NCBI GenBank assembly: GCA_938042245.1
Contig: CALIRO010000047.1
Coordinates: 32,649 to 96,648 of the forward strand
Length of the DNA stretch: 64,000 nucleotides
Origin: an uncultured Thermoguttaceae bacterium
GTDB taxonomy: Bacteria > Planctomycetota > Planctomycetia > Pirellulales > Thermoguttaceae
Direction of reading: 5' to 3'
The translations under genes and the position numbers were made by a program. This document shows, one piece after another, positions 38,263 through 48,062 of the stretch. The notes under the pieces are model-generated. The model saw only the letters and a list, made by a program, of their open reading frames with translations, searched no databases and had not been told where the DNA came from. The stretch's first letter is position 1, and every line of letters begins with the position of its first letter.

Positions 38263-39162
38263 TTATCGCACATGCAGAACAGCCATCATGTCGGCCGAGC
38301 GAAGGGCTTTTTCCAATTGGGCCACTATCTGATTAAGTTCTTCGCGGCCCAAGTTCAGTTCGGCAAAGATTTCCGGCGGCGGCAGGGGTATATTGGCTAC
38401 CCCTAACGAGGTAACCTCCTGCCGATGGCACAGGAAATTGGCTACCGCTATCGCACAGACCAAGGCTCGGTAGGCACCTTGGCACCCTTCGGGCTGATGA
38501 TGGAAGCCAATGGCAGCGCTGAGATGTTCCGGCAGGTTCCACTGGCCAGCTACCGTCTGCCCCAGCTCCGCATGGGTAAAGCCAAGCACTTCCATTTCCA
38601 CCTGGCAGGTGGGCCGATCCGGCTGGAGGGCATCCACCACCCGGCAGAAACTGCTGTGGGCATATTGGTCCAGCAGGATCAGGCCCAGATCATGGAGCAA
38701 CCCGGCCAGATATGCCTCATGGGGGGGGATGCGGCCAGTGGTTTGGGCTATCAAGCGGGCTACCATGCCGGTGGCGACCAGATGGCCCCACAACCCCCTT
38801 CGAGAGTAATATTTATATCCCTCACTGGTATGGAACAAAGAAGCCACATGGGCTGTCAGGGCCAAATTGCGGATTTCTCGAAAGCCCAAAATGGCAATCG
38901 CCTGTTGCAGATCGGAGACCTTCTGTTCTAGGCCGTAGTATGGAGAATTGACGGTTCGCATGACGCGCATGGCCAATGCTGGGTCGCTGCGAACCGCATC
39001 CGTTAGCTCCGCCGCCCCGGTATCTGGGTCTTCTACCAGGGTCAGAATCCGGTAAACCACCTCTGGGAGGGTGGATATCTCCCCAATTCGGGCGGCAAGC
39101 CGGGCCAACGCCGGATTGCCCTTTACCGCCGGGAATTCTATAGCTTCCCTCGTTGTTTCCAT
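38263..39162 (-). CDS. HDOD-domain protein
   Basis: The track starts at 39264. The ATG at 39162 (METTREAIEF) has AAGGAAG upstream and is preferred, giving about 299 residues. The HDOD fold is visible in ARIGEISTLPEVVYRIL, AELTDAVRSDPALAMRVMRTVNS, QQAIAILGFREIRNLAL and AYLAGLLHDLGLILLDQY. HDOD domains resemble HD phosphohydrolases but usually lack activity and act in signalling, motility or stress control. The HD pair in GLLHDLG is kept here, so some metal binding is possible. Probably a stand-alone cytoplasmic signalling protein, divergent from the PEP-CTERM gene. Confidence 0.87.
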   Translation of the reverse strand: METTREAIEFPAVKGNPALARLAARIGEISTLPEVVYRILTLVEDPDTGAAELTDAVRSDPALAMRVMRTVNSPYYGLEQKVSDLQQAIAILGFREIRNLALTAHVASLFHTSEGYKYYSRRGLWGHLVATGMVARLIAQTTGRIPPHEAYLAGLLHDLGLILLDQYAHSSFCRVVDALQPDRPTCQVEMEVLGFTHAELGQTVAGQWNLPEHLSAAIGFHHQPEGCQGAYRALVCAIAVANFLCHRQEVTSLGVANIPLPPPEIFAELNLGREELNQIVAQLEKALRSADMMAVLHVR

Positions 39163-39398
39163 GCCAGTCTTCCTTTTCTCCCTCCAAACGGAGTATCCCC
39201 AATGGAAGTTTAGCTTATCGCTGACGGGCAATTGGCCAAAAATGCCCCTATTCCCTCCGATCACGGAAAAAAGAAGGGCCTATTTGTTGAACTCAAATCG
39301 GCTTCTAATTAAACTGAAAAGGGATTCGAGAAGTCGGAGCGGGAGGGATGCCTCGATTACATGAACATTTGATTATTTTTTCCAGGAAAGGCGCAGCT

Positions 39399-42300
39399 AT
39401 GTACCGAGCAGCTTTCATCTCCTGCAGTAGGATAGCGGCTGGCTTATTCTTGTTGGGTTTTGCAGGCCTGCAGGCACAGGCCGGCATCATCTTCCAGCGC
39501 CCGGGCGATAATTACATCGCCCTGGAAGCCGAATGGGCCGACCCCCTCAATCAGACGGGCACCGATTGGCGGATCATCGATACCGCTAATCCCTATCAAC
39601 ATCCCAACTGGGGGGTTCCCAATCGGTACCCTAAGACCCAGTATCTGTTACCTGCCAGCACCAATGCGTCCGGCAACGCCGCTATTTTGGCGAATTTCGG
39701 GCAAGTCCAAACCAGCATTGCCATCTATAAAATCTATTTCACCACCCCAGGCACTTATCGGTGGTACCTCCGGGACAGTGCGTTTGAAGATGGGGTGGAT
39801 CCTAGTGGGTATGGCAGTGAGGATTCTATGTTTCGGCCCGACTCATTTGATGCCTACCCGAATACAGCTTATCCCGGCTACTCTGGGCAAGCAGAGGGCC
39901 AGTACGGCTGGCGAAATAGTGGGGTTGGCTATACTGTCTCCGCCCCAGGTTTAGTCGAGTTTCGGATTCGGCCTCGGGAAAACGGGTTTTCCATCGACCG
40001 GATGGTCTTTAGTTTGGCCACTGCACTAAGTAGCACGCAACTGGACGGCCTGGCCAATTCGGTCGTTATTTCGCAGACGCCTACGGTTACCGAGTTTACC
40101 AATGGCGGGGGCGATGGCAGGTGGGAAACGGCGGACAATTGGACCGGCGGCGTTCCAACAGCCAATTCGCTTGCTTACATCGGCAACAACCATACGGTTA
40201 GCCTTTCCCAGGCGGGGGCTGCGGCGCTTTCGTTATGGATCGGCCATAACAGTTCCGGCACAAGTTATCCCGGCAATGGCACGTTGCAGCAAACGGCTGG
40301 GGATTTGACCGTGGGCGCTTTGTTGGCCATCGGAGTGGACGGCGCCACGGGCAATTACACTGCTTCCGGCGGCACATTAACGATTGGTTCTGCTACCGGC
40401 CGGGCCAATTTCTACATCGCCCGTTCTACCGCCGAAATTACTAATAATCCCCAAAGCACCGTCGATCTTAGCGGGGCGAGTGAGTTTACCGCTTACCTAG
40501 ACCAGTGGATCATCGGCCAGCGCGTTGGCGGCAGCGACCCAAACTACGGAAAACCTTATGCCCAGGTGAAACTCGCCCAGACAAACACTATCGACGCCCG
40601 AACCATCCTGATTTCTCAGTATGACATCTGGAGCGCCAATCCTCAGCAAACGAGGCTCCGGCTGGGCCAATCCAATACCATCAAAACCGATCTTCTTACC
40701 GTGGCCGGTAGCCGGGGAAATGCCTTGCTCGATTTTCTCTCCAGCGGTAGTACGCTCACCCTGCAAGGTTCTACCGGTCTGTTGGCCGATCTGTGGATTG
40801 CCTCCTGCACCATCGCCACCGGCAATACGACTACGGGAACGATGGATCTGACCGCCGGCGTCTTTAACGCCCAATTGGATGAACTGGTCATCGGCTATCG
40901 GGTGGGAAGAAATCAATATACCACCACCAGCACCGGCGTCCTTTCGTTTCATGCCGGTACTGTCTCGGCCAATAGCATCATTCTCGGCCAAGGGACCGTG
41001 GCCGCGGACGGCAATCTCGGACAGGGAATCGGCACGCTCAATATGGGCGGCGGCACGTTGACCGTAGCCGGAAATATCCAAATGGGCATTGGCACCTCGG
41101 TAAGCCAAGGTACCTTGAACCTAACCGGCGGCACGTTAACGGTTCAAGGCGGTATCCTTGGCGGCGTCGGCACGAGCACGGTCAGCATCGACGGCCCCGC
41201 CACTGTTTCCGTCCAAGGCAACTTGGAAGTAAGAAACTTCTGGGTGGGCGGCAATGGCCGAACCAGTAACCCCACCGTGAATGTGGCTGGCAATTTCACC
41301 CTCTTGGGCGGCGGCAGTCTCCGCGTCGGCTATCGCAATAGCAGTAGCATCAATCCTAGCAATCCTACTGCCGGAACCCTCGATCTGCGGAATCTTGCTT
41401 CTCCGGCGGTCAGTATAGCGGCTTCGGCAATCGAGGTGGGCCTGCTTACGGTGGATCTCAATCAGGCGGTGGAGGGCACTGTTTGGCTACCGACCAATAG
41501 GCCGGTGAGTATTTCGGCTGCGACGATTACCATCGGCCATTCCACGGCCGGTTATACCCCAACGGTCAAAGGGACCGTACACCTGGGCCAGCAGACCACC
41601 ATCGAGACCAGCACCATGTATGTCGGACGAAACAAGGCCCAAGGGTATATGGATATTGCCTCCGGCGGTACATTAACGCTTACCGGCCCGAGCGGCGGCA
41701 AGGCGATCTTACGCGTTGGCTATCAGGACAGCACTACCGGCGCTGATATTGCTCGAGGCACGCTAGATTTAACCGGCGGCACATTCAACGCCAATCTTAG
41801 TGAACTGACCATTGGCTATCATCTGTATCCTTTGAGCGGTACCGCCGGTAAAGTGGAAGCGGTGATGACGATGGAGGCGGGAACTGTAACAGCCGATACG
41901 GTAACCATCGGCTACGGCCAGCCGCCGCAGGGAGGTGCGGTGGCTGGCGAAGGCGGCATCGGCACCCTGAACCTAAAGGGCGGCAACTTCCAGGCCCAGA
42001 CCATTCAGCTTAGCGTGGGCGGCTCCGACCGGGCCAAAGGCACCCTGAACTTCTCCGGCGGTGTGTTGTCAGCTGAACAAATCCTCAAAGGCGCTACAGG
42101 GACCGCCTCGTTCAACTGGACCGGCGGCACATTGCATGTGGATACCTTTGGCACGGCCAGCGTGGCGTTTGATCTTACTCAGCAGGGCGGCCTGCTGGCG
42201 CCAGGCCGATCCATCGGTTCGACGACCATCTACGGCAATTACACTCAAGCGCCTGCCGGTACCTTGGAGATCGAACTGGCCAGCCCGACCAGCTATGACA

Positions 42301-42635
42301 CGGTTATCGTACACGGTCAAGCTGATTTACAAGGCACGCTTTTGGTGAAGTTTCTGGGCGGCTATGCGCCTGGCTTAGGCGATACGTTCCATATCGTGTA
42401 TGCCTCGGGCGGGATTGACATGACGAATCTGGTTTTAGCGGGCGATGAGCCGCCCAATAGCCGCTGGCTGCTGGATGTCATTCCGGGCGAAGGCCCCTGG
42501 GAGAATTGGCAAATCTTGCAGTTGCAGGCGGCGGTGCCGGAGCCGGCCAGTGGGCTATTGGCTCTGCTGGCGGGGCTGGCTTGGCTGGGGTATGCTGGCC
42601 GAAAACGCTTCCCCTCTGCTGGATGCGGAACCTAG
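39399..42635 (+). CDS. PEP-CTERM surface protein with repetitive beta-rich domain
   Basis: The track starts at 39348. The ATG at 39399 follows AGGAAAGGCG and opens a signal peptide (MYRAAFISCSRIAAGLFLLG...AQA). The product has 1078 residues. The N-terminal 220 residues are a carbohydrate-binding-like beta domain. After that come repeats of the form GTLNLTGGTLTVQGG and similar (about 250-960), a parallel beta-helix-type architecture. The C-terminus VPEPASGLLALLAGLAWLGYAGRKR is a PEP-CTERM sorting signal: a VPEP motif, a hydrophobic helix and a basic end, processed by an exosortase. No exosortase gene is in the window. Expected to be exported and displayed. Confidence 0.87.
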   Translation: MYRAAFISCSRIAAGLFLLGFAGLQAQAGIIFQRPGDNYIALEAEWADPLNQTGTDWRIIDTANPYQHPNWGVPNRYPKTQYLLPASTNASGNAAILANFGQVQTSIAIYKIYFTTPGTYRWYLRDSAFEDGVDPSGYGSEDSMFRPDSFDAYPNTAYPGYSGQAEGQYGWRNSGVGYTVSAPGLVEFRIRPRENGFSIDRMVFSLATALSSTQLDGLANSVVISQTPTVTEFTNGGGDGRWETADNWTGGVPTANSLAYIGNNHTVSLSQAGAAALSLWIGHNSSGTSYPGNGTLQQTAGDLTVGALLAIGVDGATGNYTASGGTLTIGSATGRANFYIARSTAEITNNPQSTVDLSGASEFTAYLDQWIIGQRVGGSDPNYGKPYAQVKLAQTNTIDARTILISQYDIWSANPQQTRLRLGQSNTIKTDLLTVAGSRGNALLDFLSSGSTLTLQGSTGLLADLWIASCTIATGNTTTGTMDLTAGVFNAQLDELVIGYRVGRNQYTTTSTGVLSFHAGTVSANSIILGQGTVAADGNLGQGIGTLNMGGGTLTVAGNIQMGIGTSVSQGTLNLTGGTLTVQGGILGGVGTSTVSIDGPATVSVQGNLEVRNFWVGGNGRTSNPTVNVAGNFTLLGGGSLRVGYRNSSSINPSNPTAGTLDLRNLASPAVSIAASAIEVGLLTVDLNQAVEGTVWLPTNRPVSISAATITIGHSTAGYTPTVKGTVHLGQQTTIETSTMYVGRNKAQGYMDIASGGTLTLTGPSGGKAILRVGYQDSTTGADIARGTLDLTGGTFNANLSELTIGYHLYPLSGTAGKVEAVMTMEAGTVTADTVTIGYGQPPQGGAVAGEGGIGTLNLKGGNFQAQTIQLSVGGSDRAKGTLNFSGGVLSAEQILKGATGTASFNWTGGTLHVDTFGTASVAFDLTQQGGLLAPGRSIGSTTIYGNYTQAPAGTLEIELASPTSYDTVIVHGQADLQGTLLVKFLGGYAPGLGDTFHIVYASGGIDMTNLVLAGDEPPNSRWLLDVIPGEGPWENWQILQLQAAVPEPASGLLALLAGLAWLGYAGRKRFPSAGCGT

Positions 42636-42670
42636 CTGGATAATGGTTCCTTCTGCCGGGCTTTGTCGCC

Positions 42671-42692
42671 GGGCTTTGTCTTGGCAAAGCCC
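42671..42692. terminator. Hairpin GGGCTTTG-N6-CAAAGCCC downstream of the PEP-CTERM gene
   Basis: Perfect 8-bp stem 35 bp after the stop codon, but with no T-run behind it. A weak or Rho-assisted terminator, or an RNA-stability hairpin. Confidence 0.4.
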
Positions 42693-42845
42693 ATCTAGTA
42701 GAATGAGTGTTTCGTGTGGGTAGGCCGATCTAGGGGAGGTTTTTGGTTGGGGGCTCTGCCTCCCGAAGGCCTTCCGTTGGGATTTGGATGTCATGGAGAA
42801 CCCGGAGAGGGTTAGCCTGCCCGGCTTTTTTATTTTATCTATTTT

Positions 42846-43862
42846 GTGTATATTACCCAAGTGAAGATTTCCTGGCCTACTACCCGGCCCTGGCTATTGG
42901 GACTAGCCAAACTCCTTGTGGTGCTGCTGCTCCTGTGGTTCGTCCGAAAGACGTTGCAAGAAGGATGGCAGGAGCTTCAGCAGGGGCAGTGGCGATTACA
43001 GTGGGGTTGGGCTTACCTATCCGGGGGGGTATATCTGGTGGGACTTCTCGGTCCAGCCCTGTTTTGGCATCAAATGCTCCACCGTTTGGGCCAAAAGCCG
43101 CATCTGGCCGAAAGCCTCCGGGCCTACTATATCAGCCACCTGGGCAAATATGTCCCCGGTAAAGCGATGGTGATTGTGCTGCGGGCTGGTCTGATTTCCA
43201 GCCAACGGGTCCAGTTGGCCATCGCCGCAGTGAGCACCTTCATTGAAACGCTCACCATGATGGCGGTGGGGGCGTTTTTGGCTCTGGCCATTTTATTGGC
43301 CCAGTTTCGGGAGCATCCGGGGCTGATGCTTTTGTCGCTTGGGTTGATGGTGGTATCTGGCCTGCCGACGTTGCCTTCGGTGGTGCGGATGGTCCTAGGT
43401 TGGCTCCGCTGGCCGGAAAATGGCGATTCGGCGAAAGCAAATGGCGATTCGGTGCAACCAGGCGACTGGGCCGAAAAAGCGGCTGCCGGATACCGCCTTC
43501 CGGTCATGCTGCTGGGCTGGGCCTATATGGGAGGTTGTTGGGTGGTCTTGGGGCTAAGTTTAGCCTGTTGTCTTCGGGGAATGGGAGTGGAAGTCCAGTG
43601 GTGCTCGGTCGGTCAATGGAGTCGGTGGACTGCCACGGTAGCTTTGGCCGTGGTGGCCGGGTTTGTCTCTTTGGTCCCGGGCGGCCTGATGGTCCGAGAG
43701 GCGGTGCTTTTGAGTCTTTTGGCCCCCCAGGTGGGCAAAGCCGCCGCCTTGGCCAGTGCGGTGCTATTGCGCCTGATCTGGTTAGTGGCAGAACTGGGAA
43801 TATCGGCTATCCTATACGGAAGTTATTGGTACGCCGCGATCCGAAAGGCCCATTCTTCGTAA
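42846..43862 (+). CDS. Flippase-like integral membrane protein (lysylphosphatidylglycerol synthase TM / UPF0104 type)
   Basis: A 338-residue polytopic protein with about seven to eight predicted transmembrane segments (LLGLAKLLVVLLLLWFV, AYLSGGVYLVGLLGPALFW, TFIETLTMMAVGAFLALAI, ALAVVAGFVSLVPGGLMVREA). YISHLGKYVPGKAMVIVLR and FVSLVPGGLMVREAVL are typical of the family related to the membrane part of MprF and to lipid-linked sugar flippases. No Shine-Dalgarno sequence is evident for the GTG at 42846 or the GTG at 42861. A small internal duplication (NGDSAKANGDSVQ) occurs in a loop. Likely works with the downstream glycosyltransferase. Confidence 0.8.
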   Translation: MYITQVKISWPTTRPWLLGLAKLLVVLLLLWFVRKTLQEGWQELQQGQWRLQWGWAYLSGGVYLVGLLGPALFWHQMLHRLGQKPHLAESLRAYYISHLGKYVPGKAMVIVLRAGLISSQRVQLAIAAVSTFIETLTMMAVGAFLALAILLAQFREHPGLMLLSLGLMVVSGLPTLPSVVRMVLGWLRWPENGDSAKANGDSVQPGDWAEKAAAGYRLPVMLLGWAYMGGCWVVLGLSLACCLRGMGVEVQWCSVGQWSRWTATVALAVVAGFVSLVPGGLMVREAVLLSLLAPQVGKAAALASAVLLRLIWLVAELGISAILYGSYWYAAIRKAHSS

Positions 43863-43919
43863 GACTTCCCGATAGAGCACGTCCGTCTGTTGTTCACGTC
43901 CAACAAGGAATTCCGATAG

Positions 43920-44957
43920 ATGCTTTCGGTGGTCATTCCTCTGTATAACGAAGAGCCGAGTCTAGAAAAACTTTACCAGGAATTGGTGGAGCTGGGGTCG
44001 GTTCATGGGTATTCAATGGAGATCATTTTTGTCGATGACGGTTCGACGGACGGTTCCTGGGAGGTGATTCGGCGTTTGGCTGAGCAGGACCAGCGGGTTC
44101 GAGGCGTCCGGTTTCGTCGCAATTTTGGCAAGGCGGCTGCCTTGGACGCCGGTTTTGCCGCCGCCAACGGAGAAGTGATTATCACTCTGGACGCCGACCT
44201 TCAGGACGATCCGCACGAAATCCCCAAACTGCTGGCCAAACTGGAGGAAGGATTTGACTTAGTCAGTGGGTGGAAACGGCATCGGCAGGACCCCTGGGGC
44301 AAGGTGATCGGCTCTCGGATGTTCAACTATGTGGTGCGTCGGCTGACTGGGGTGCGCCTGCACGATCATAACTGCGGCATGAAGGCCTATCGCCGGGAGG
44401 TGGTTCGGGAGGTGCGACTTTACGGGGAGATGCATCGGCTGGTGCCGGTCTTGGCCGCCGCCCGGGGCTTCCGAGTAACCGAAACGCCGGTGCACCACCG
44501 GGCACGCCAATTCGGCCGATCGAAATATGGCCCTAGCCGGGCTGTCAAAGGCGTGCTCGATCTGCTGAGTGTAACGTTTTTGACCCGGTTCGGGTTCCGA
44601 CCACAACACCTGCTAGGCGTAGCAGGTCTAATGATGATGGTGTTGGGCCTGCTGGTGCTGCTATACTGCCTGGGCAGTTGGGCGGAGTGGTGGCCCGGGT
44701 GGCTGCTGGCCCATTTTCCTCTTCAACCGTTGGCTGTGGCCGGAGTGGGGCTTCTGGTGCTGGGCGGTCAGTGCATGGCCCTGGGACTGGTGGCCGAGGC
44801 CATGATCGCTCTGTACGGTGCAGGCCCCAAGCCCTACTCGATTGCCGAATGCATCCCGGCGGGAGCGGCCTCTCCGACGCCTGAGGCTTCGGCTTTGCCT
44901 TCAGGCCCTCTGGCTGGAGAGAATTCAACCGCTTCCGGCTCGCAACCATGCCTATAG
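43920..44957 (+). CDS. Family 2 glycosyltransferase, dolichyl-phosphate-mannose-synthase type
   Basis: A 345-residue protein with an N-terminal GT-A domain: LSVVIPLYNEEPSL, IIFVDDGSTDGSW, FGKAAALDAGFAAANG and the DXD-containing ITLDADLQDDPHE. MKAYRREVV and RQFGRSKYG are typical of the DPM1/GtrB-like branch, which makes polyprenyl-phosphate sugars. The C-terminal part carries two transmembrane helices (LLGVAGLMMMVLGLLVLLY and LAVAGVGLLVLGGQCMALG). AAGGA lies upstream. The order flippase, GT2, large membrane protein suggests a pathway that loads a lipid-linked sugar and moves it across the membrane for surface glycosylation. Confidence 0.88.
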   Translation: MLSVVIPLYNEEPSLEKLYQELVELGSVHGYSMEIIFVDDGSTDGSWEVIRRLAEQDQRVRGVRFRRNFGKAAALDAGFAAANGEVIITLDADLQDDPHEIPKLLAKLEEGFDLVSGWKRHRQDPWGKVIGSRMFNYVVRRLTGVRLHDHNCGMKAYRREVVREVRLYGEMHRLVPVLAAARGFRVTETPVHHRARQFGRSKYGPSRAVKGVLDLLSVTFLTRFGFRPQHLLGVAGLMMMVLGLLVLLYCLGSWAEWWPGWLLAHFPLQPLAVAGVGLLVLGGQCMALGLVAEAMIALYGAGPKPYSIAECIPAGAASPTPEASALPSGPLAGENSTASGSQPCL

Positions 44958-45049
44958 TCGGCTTTTTCCCGAGATTAGCAAGATTAGCAGATGTGGGCTT
45001 TTCCCGATAGTAGGAGATGGCGCCTTTTACCCAGATAGGAGAATCCAGG

Positions 45050-46672
45050 ATGAATCCGTCGGAACCGATGGGAGCGGAAAAAATCTCGCCTGGGACGTTT
45101 CGTTTGGCGGCTTGGGTGGTGATTGCCGCCGGGCTGGCGGTGGTGATAGGTCGGCTGATGGCGGTCGATTCGGTGAACATGCTGCATGTTTATACCGAAC
45201 GGCTCAAAGAGCTGGATAAAGCCAAGGCCGCCAAACGTCAGGAGCTTATGGCCCAAGGCTTGGCCGGGCAGGAGTTGGAAAAGGCCCTCCAGGAGTGGGA
45301 AATCCGCTACCGGCGGGATCGGCTGTCGGTCATGCGACCGTTCTTAAGCAGCAACGACCGGAGCCGATGGTGCACCGTGCGCGCCCTGGTCGAGCCGGAC
45401 CTGTGGGTCTATGACGAACTGGAACGAGATGGCCAGAAGGAAAAACGCTGGGTCCCCTATGCCATCGACAAGGTGATCCAGGAGCCGGGTTGGGATACGA
45501 TCGACATGATCAAGCACGACGAACGGGGCCGGGGCGGTTTGGGGCCGGATGAAGGACATTTGTACTCCAGCAAGCCGCCCCTTCTGCCCACCCTGATCGC
45601 CGGGCCGTATTGGATCATGTATCACCTCCTGGGCTGGAAGATGGCGGAACGGCCGTATCTGGTGGGGCGGACGCTGCTGGTGCTGGTCAATGTGATTCCG
45701 CTTGGAGTATATCTTTGGCTTTTGGCCCGGTTGGCCGACCGATTGGCCCAGCACACCTGGACCAAGCTGTTTATTTTAACTGCCGGGGCCTTCGGCACTT
45801 TTCTTACCACGTTCGCCGTGGTGCTGAACAATCATCTAGTAGGGGCGGTGAGTGCGATGGTCGCCTTGGCCGCTGCGGCGCCGATCTGGTTCGACGAGGA
45901 CCGGCGCGGGTGGCTTTTTGTGCTGGCCGGGCTTTTCGGCGCATTTGCCGTCGCCAATGAACTGCCTGCTCTAGCGTTTTTTGGGCTGCTGACGCTGGGA
46001 CTATTGTGGAAGGCGCCGGGACGAACCGTTTTGTATTACCTGCCGCCTGCGCTGGTGGTGGCCGCCGCCATGCTGGGGACCAATTGGATCGCCCACGGCA
46101 CGCCCATCCCGCCGTATGCCCGCCGCCATGCAACGGTCAAAGAGGAAAACTGGTACGACTATGAATACACCCTGCGCCGAGGCGACAAGCTCATTGTCCG
46201 GGAAAGCTACTGGCGCAATCCGCAGGGGATCGACCGTGGGGAACCGTCCCGACTGAAATACGCCTTCCACGCTCTGGTTGGCCATCACGGGGTGTTTTCG
46301 CTCACGCCGATTTGGCTCCTGACGGCGGTGGGGCTTGTCATGGGCCTGCTTCGCCCGCCGGTCAAAGGGTTTCGGGGGTTGGCCGGGGCCGTACTTCTGG
46401 CTTCGTTGGCTGCTCTGGTCTTTTACATTGGGATTGTCAAGGAGCTCAACTACGGCGGCCAGAGCTGTGGATTCCGGTGGATGTTTTGGTTTGCGCCGCT
46501 TTGGCTGCTGGGGATGATTCCGACGGTGGATTGGCTGGCCCAGCGCCGCTGGGGCCGACTGCTTGCCCTGCTGCTGCTGGGCATTTCGGTGGCCTCGGCC
46601 GCCTACCCCACCTGGAACCCTTGGACGCCGCCCTGGCTCTACCAGTGGATGGAACACATGGGCTGGCTGTAA
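45050..46672 (+). CDS. Polytopic membrane protein, possible GT-C-type glycosyltransferase
   Basis: The track starts at 45017. The ATG at 45050 follows AGGAGAATCCAGG and is chosen, giving 540 residues. There is one N-terminal helix, a hydrophilic part of about 150 residues (RYRRDRLSVMRPFLSSNDRSR), then about nine membrane segments (YLVGRTLLVLVNVIPLGVYL, LFVLAGLFGAFAVANELPAL, GAVLLASLAALVFYIGIV). YSSKPPLLPTLIAGPYW and YGGQSCGFRWMFWF resemble parts of GT-C-type sugar transferases, but the catalytic acidic motif is not sure. The gene follows the GT2 gene by 92 bp and probably belongs to the same pathway. Function not proven. Confidence 0.65.
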   Translation: MNPSEPMGAEKISPGTFRLAAWVVIAAGLAVVIGRLMAVDSVNMLHVYTERLKELDKAKAAKRQELMAQGLAGQELEKALQEWEIRYRRDRLSVMRPFLSSNDRSRWCTVRALVEPDLWVYDELERDGQKEKRWVPYAIDKVIQEPGWDTIDMIKHDERGRGGLGPDEGHLYSSKPPLLPTLIAGPYWIMYHLLGWKMAERPYLVGRTLLVLVNVIPLGVYLWLLARLADRLAQHTWTKLFILTAGAFGTFLTTFAVVLNNHLVGAVSAMVALAAAAPIWFDEDRRGWLFVLAGLFGAFAVANELPALAFFGLLTLGLLWKAPGRTVLYYLPPALVVAAAMLGTNWIAHGTPIPPYARRHATVKEENWYDYEYTLRRGDKLIVRESYWRNPQGIDRGEPSRLKYAFHALVGHHGVFSLTPIWLLTAVGLVMGLLRPPVKGFRGLAGAVLLASLAALVFYIGIVKELNYGGQSCGFRWMFWFAPLWLLGMIPTVDWLAQRRWGRLLALLLLGISVASAAYPTWNPWTPPWLYQWMEHMGWL

Positions 46673-46871
46673 GCTTGGGAAATACGAACTCTACGGTGGG
46701 AAATCGGCTGCCGGGACTGTTTCCACATACGAACTCTATGGGGAGTCGGAAATCGGCTGGCGGCATCCTTTCCAGACCCGAACTCTACCGGAACGTGGAA
46801 ATTGGAAAAGAAGACCGAACGCCGGGGTTGGCTGGAATGTCCGAAGAGCATTTCCGTCAAAGGAAGCTGGC
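46673..46871. repeat. Three imperfect tandem repeats (46-49 bp) upstream of the uroD-like gene
   Basis: ACGAACTCTACGGTGGGAAAT at 46683 recurs as ACGAACTCTATGGGGAGTCG at 46729 and CCGAACTCTACCGGAACGTG at 46778. Each is followed by a GGAAAT(C/T)GG block. They lie in the spacer before the AGGAAG Shine-Dalgarno sequence. Confidence 0.7.
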
Positions 46872-48062
46872 ATGGCAACGTTTCCGATGAGTGGGCGGGA
46901 GCGGGTGGCGGCGGCCATGCGCCATGAGCCGGTCGATCGGGTGCCGGTTATGTGTCAGTTGGCCATCGGCCATTATCTGCTGAATACGGATGTGCGGCCC
47001 GTGGAGCTTTGGTACACCAGCGAAGGATTCGCCCGGGCCTTGGTCAGCTTGCAGCGGCGGTACCGATTTGACGGCATCTTGATCAATCTGTTGGGGACCG
47101 ATCCGGATTGGATGCGGTGGGTCCAGCGGATCGAAACCCATCCAGACGGCAGCCAAACCGTCTATTGGAAAAACGGCGATATTGCCCGCTGTCCGGCCGA
47201 CGACAACGTGCAGCATTTTCCTGCCGTCGGCCGCCGCAGGCCGACCATCCAGGAAGTCGATCCAGAACAGATCTACTACGACGATCCCCATGGGCCGGGC
47301 GGCCTAAAATATCCCTTCTACTTCGGCATGGAACCCTACCGGCCCGACAGAAGCAACTATTGGCCCGACTACATCTGGCGCACGGTGGATTTGGTGTTGG
47401 CGGAAACGGCCGGGCAGGTTTCCGTCCATGCGGAGGTCTTTTCGCCGTTTACGCAACTGATGGAGCTGTTTGGCTACGAGCAAGGGTTGATGTATCTATT
47501 GGACGAGCCGGACCGCTGTCATGCCATCTTGGCGGCCTATGCGGAAGGCACAGCGGACCTGGCTCGGCGGTTTGCCCGGCGTGGGGTGGACGCCATTTTG
47601 ATTTCGTCGGCCTTTGCGGGCGGTGGGTTCATTTCGCCCAGGCAATATGCGGAGTTTGTGCTTCCGTATGAAGCCAAAGTGGCCGAGGCGGTCCACCAGG
47701 AGGGACTGCCGGTTTATGTGCACACCTGTGGCCGGATCGGCGATCGGCTGGAACTGATGGCCGATGCGGGCATGGACGGGATCGACACGCTGGACCCGCC
47801 GCCGCTGGGCACGGTCGATCTGGAGGATGCTAAACGGCGCGTGGGTCATCGGCTGTTTTTCAAAGGCAATATCGACCCGGTCAACACCCTCTTGAAAAAG
47901 AGCCGGGACGAAGTCAAGGCGGATGCCCTGTGGCGGCTTCGGGTCGGCAGCCCTGGCAGCGGCTACATTCTCAGCAGCGCCTGTTCAGTTTCGCCCCGGA
48001 CGCCGCCGGAAAACCTGACCGTGCTGGTCGAAGCCAGCGAACAGTTCGCCCGACAACAATGA
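46872..48062 (+). CDS. Uroporphyrinogen-decarboxylase-fold (UroD-like) protein
   Basis: The track runs from 46563, but its first 103 residues overlap the previous gene. The ATG at 46872 has AGGAAG upstream and starts MATFPMSGRERVAAAMRHEP, a typical UroD/MtaA-like start (396 residues). Later motifs are GQVSVHAEVFSPFTQLMELFG, ILISSAFAGGGFISPRQYAEFV, PVYVHTCGRIGDRL and FFKGNIDPVNTLLKK, followed by GSPGSGYILSSACSVSPRTP. In this superfamily many members are not heme enzymes but corrinoid methyltransferases or unknown proteins. The His and Cys of VHTCG could bind zinc, as in methyltransferases. Substrate unknown. A second copy of its 3' end occurs at 49244. Confidence 0.85.
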   Translation: MATFPMSGRERVAAAMRHEPVDRVPVMCQLAIGHYLLNTDVRPVELWYTSEGFARALVSLQRRYRFDGILINLLGTDPDWMRWVQRIETHPDGSQTVYWKNGDIARCPADDNVQHFPAVGRRRPTIQEVDPEQIYYDDPHGPGGLKYPFYFGMEPYRPDRSNYWPDYIWRTVDLVLAETAGQVSVHAEVFSPFTQLMELFGYEQGLMYLLDEPDRCHAILAAYAEGTADLARRFARRGVDAILISSAFAGGGFISPRQYAEFVLPYEAKVAEAVHQEGLPVYVHTCGRIGDRLELMADAGMDGIDTLDPPPLGTVDLEDAKRRVGHRLFFKGNIDPVNTLLKKSRDEVKADALWRLRVGSPGSGYILSSACSVSPRTPPENLTVLVEASEQFARQQ

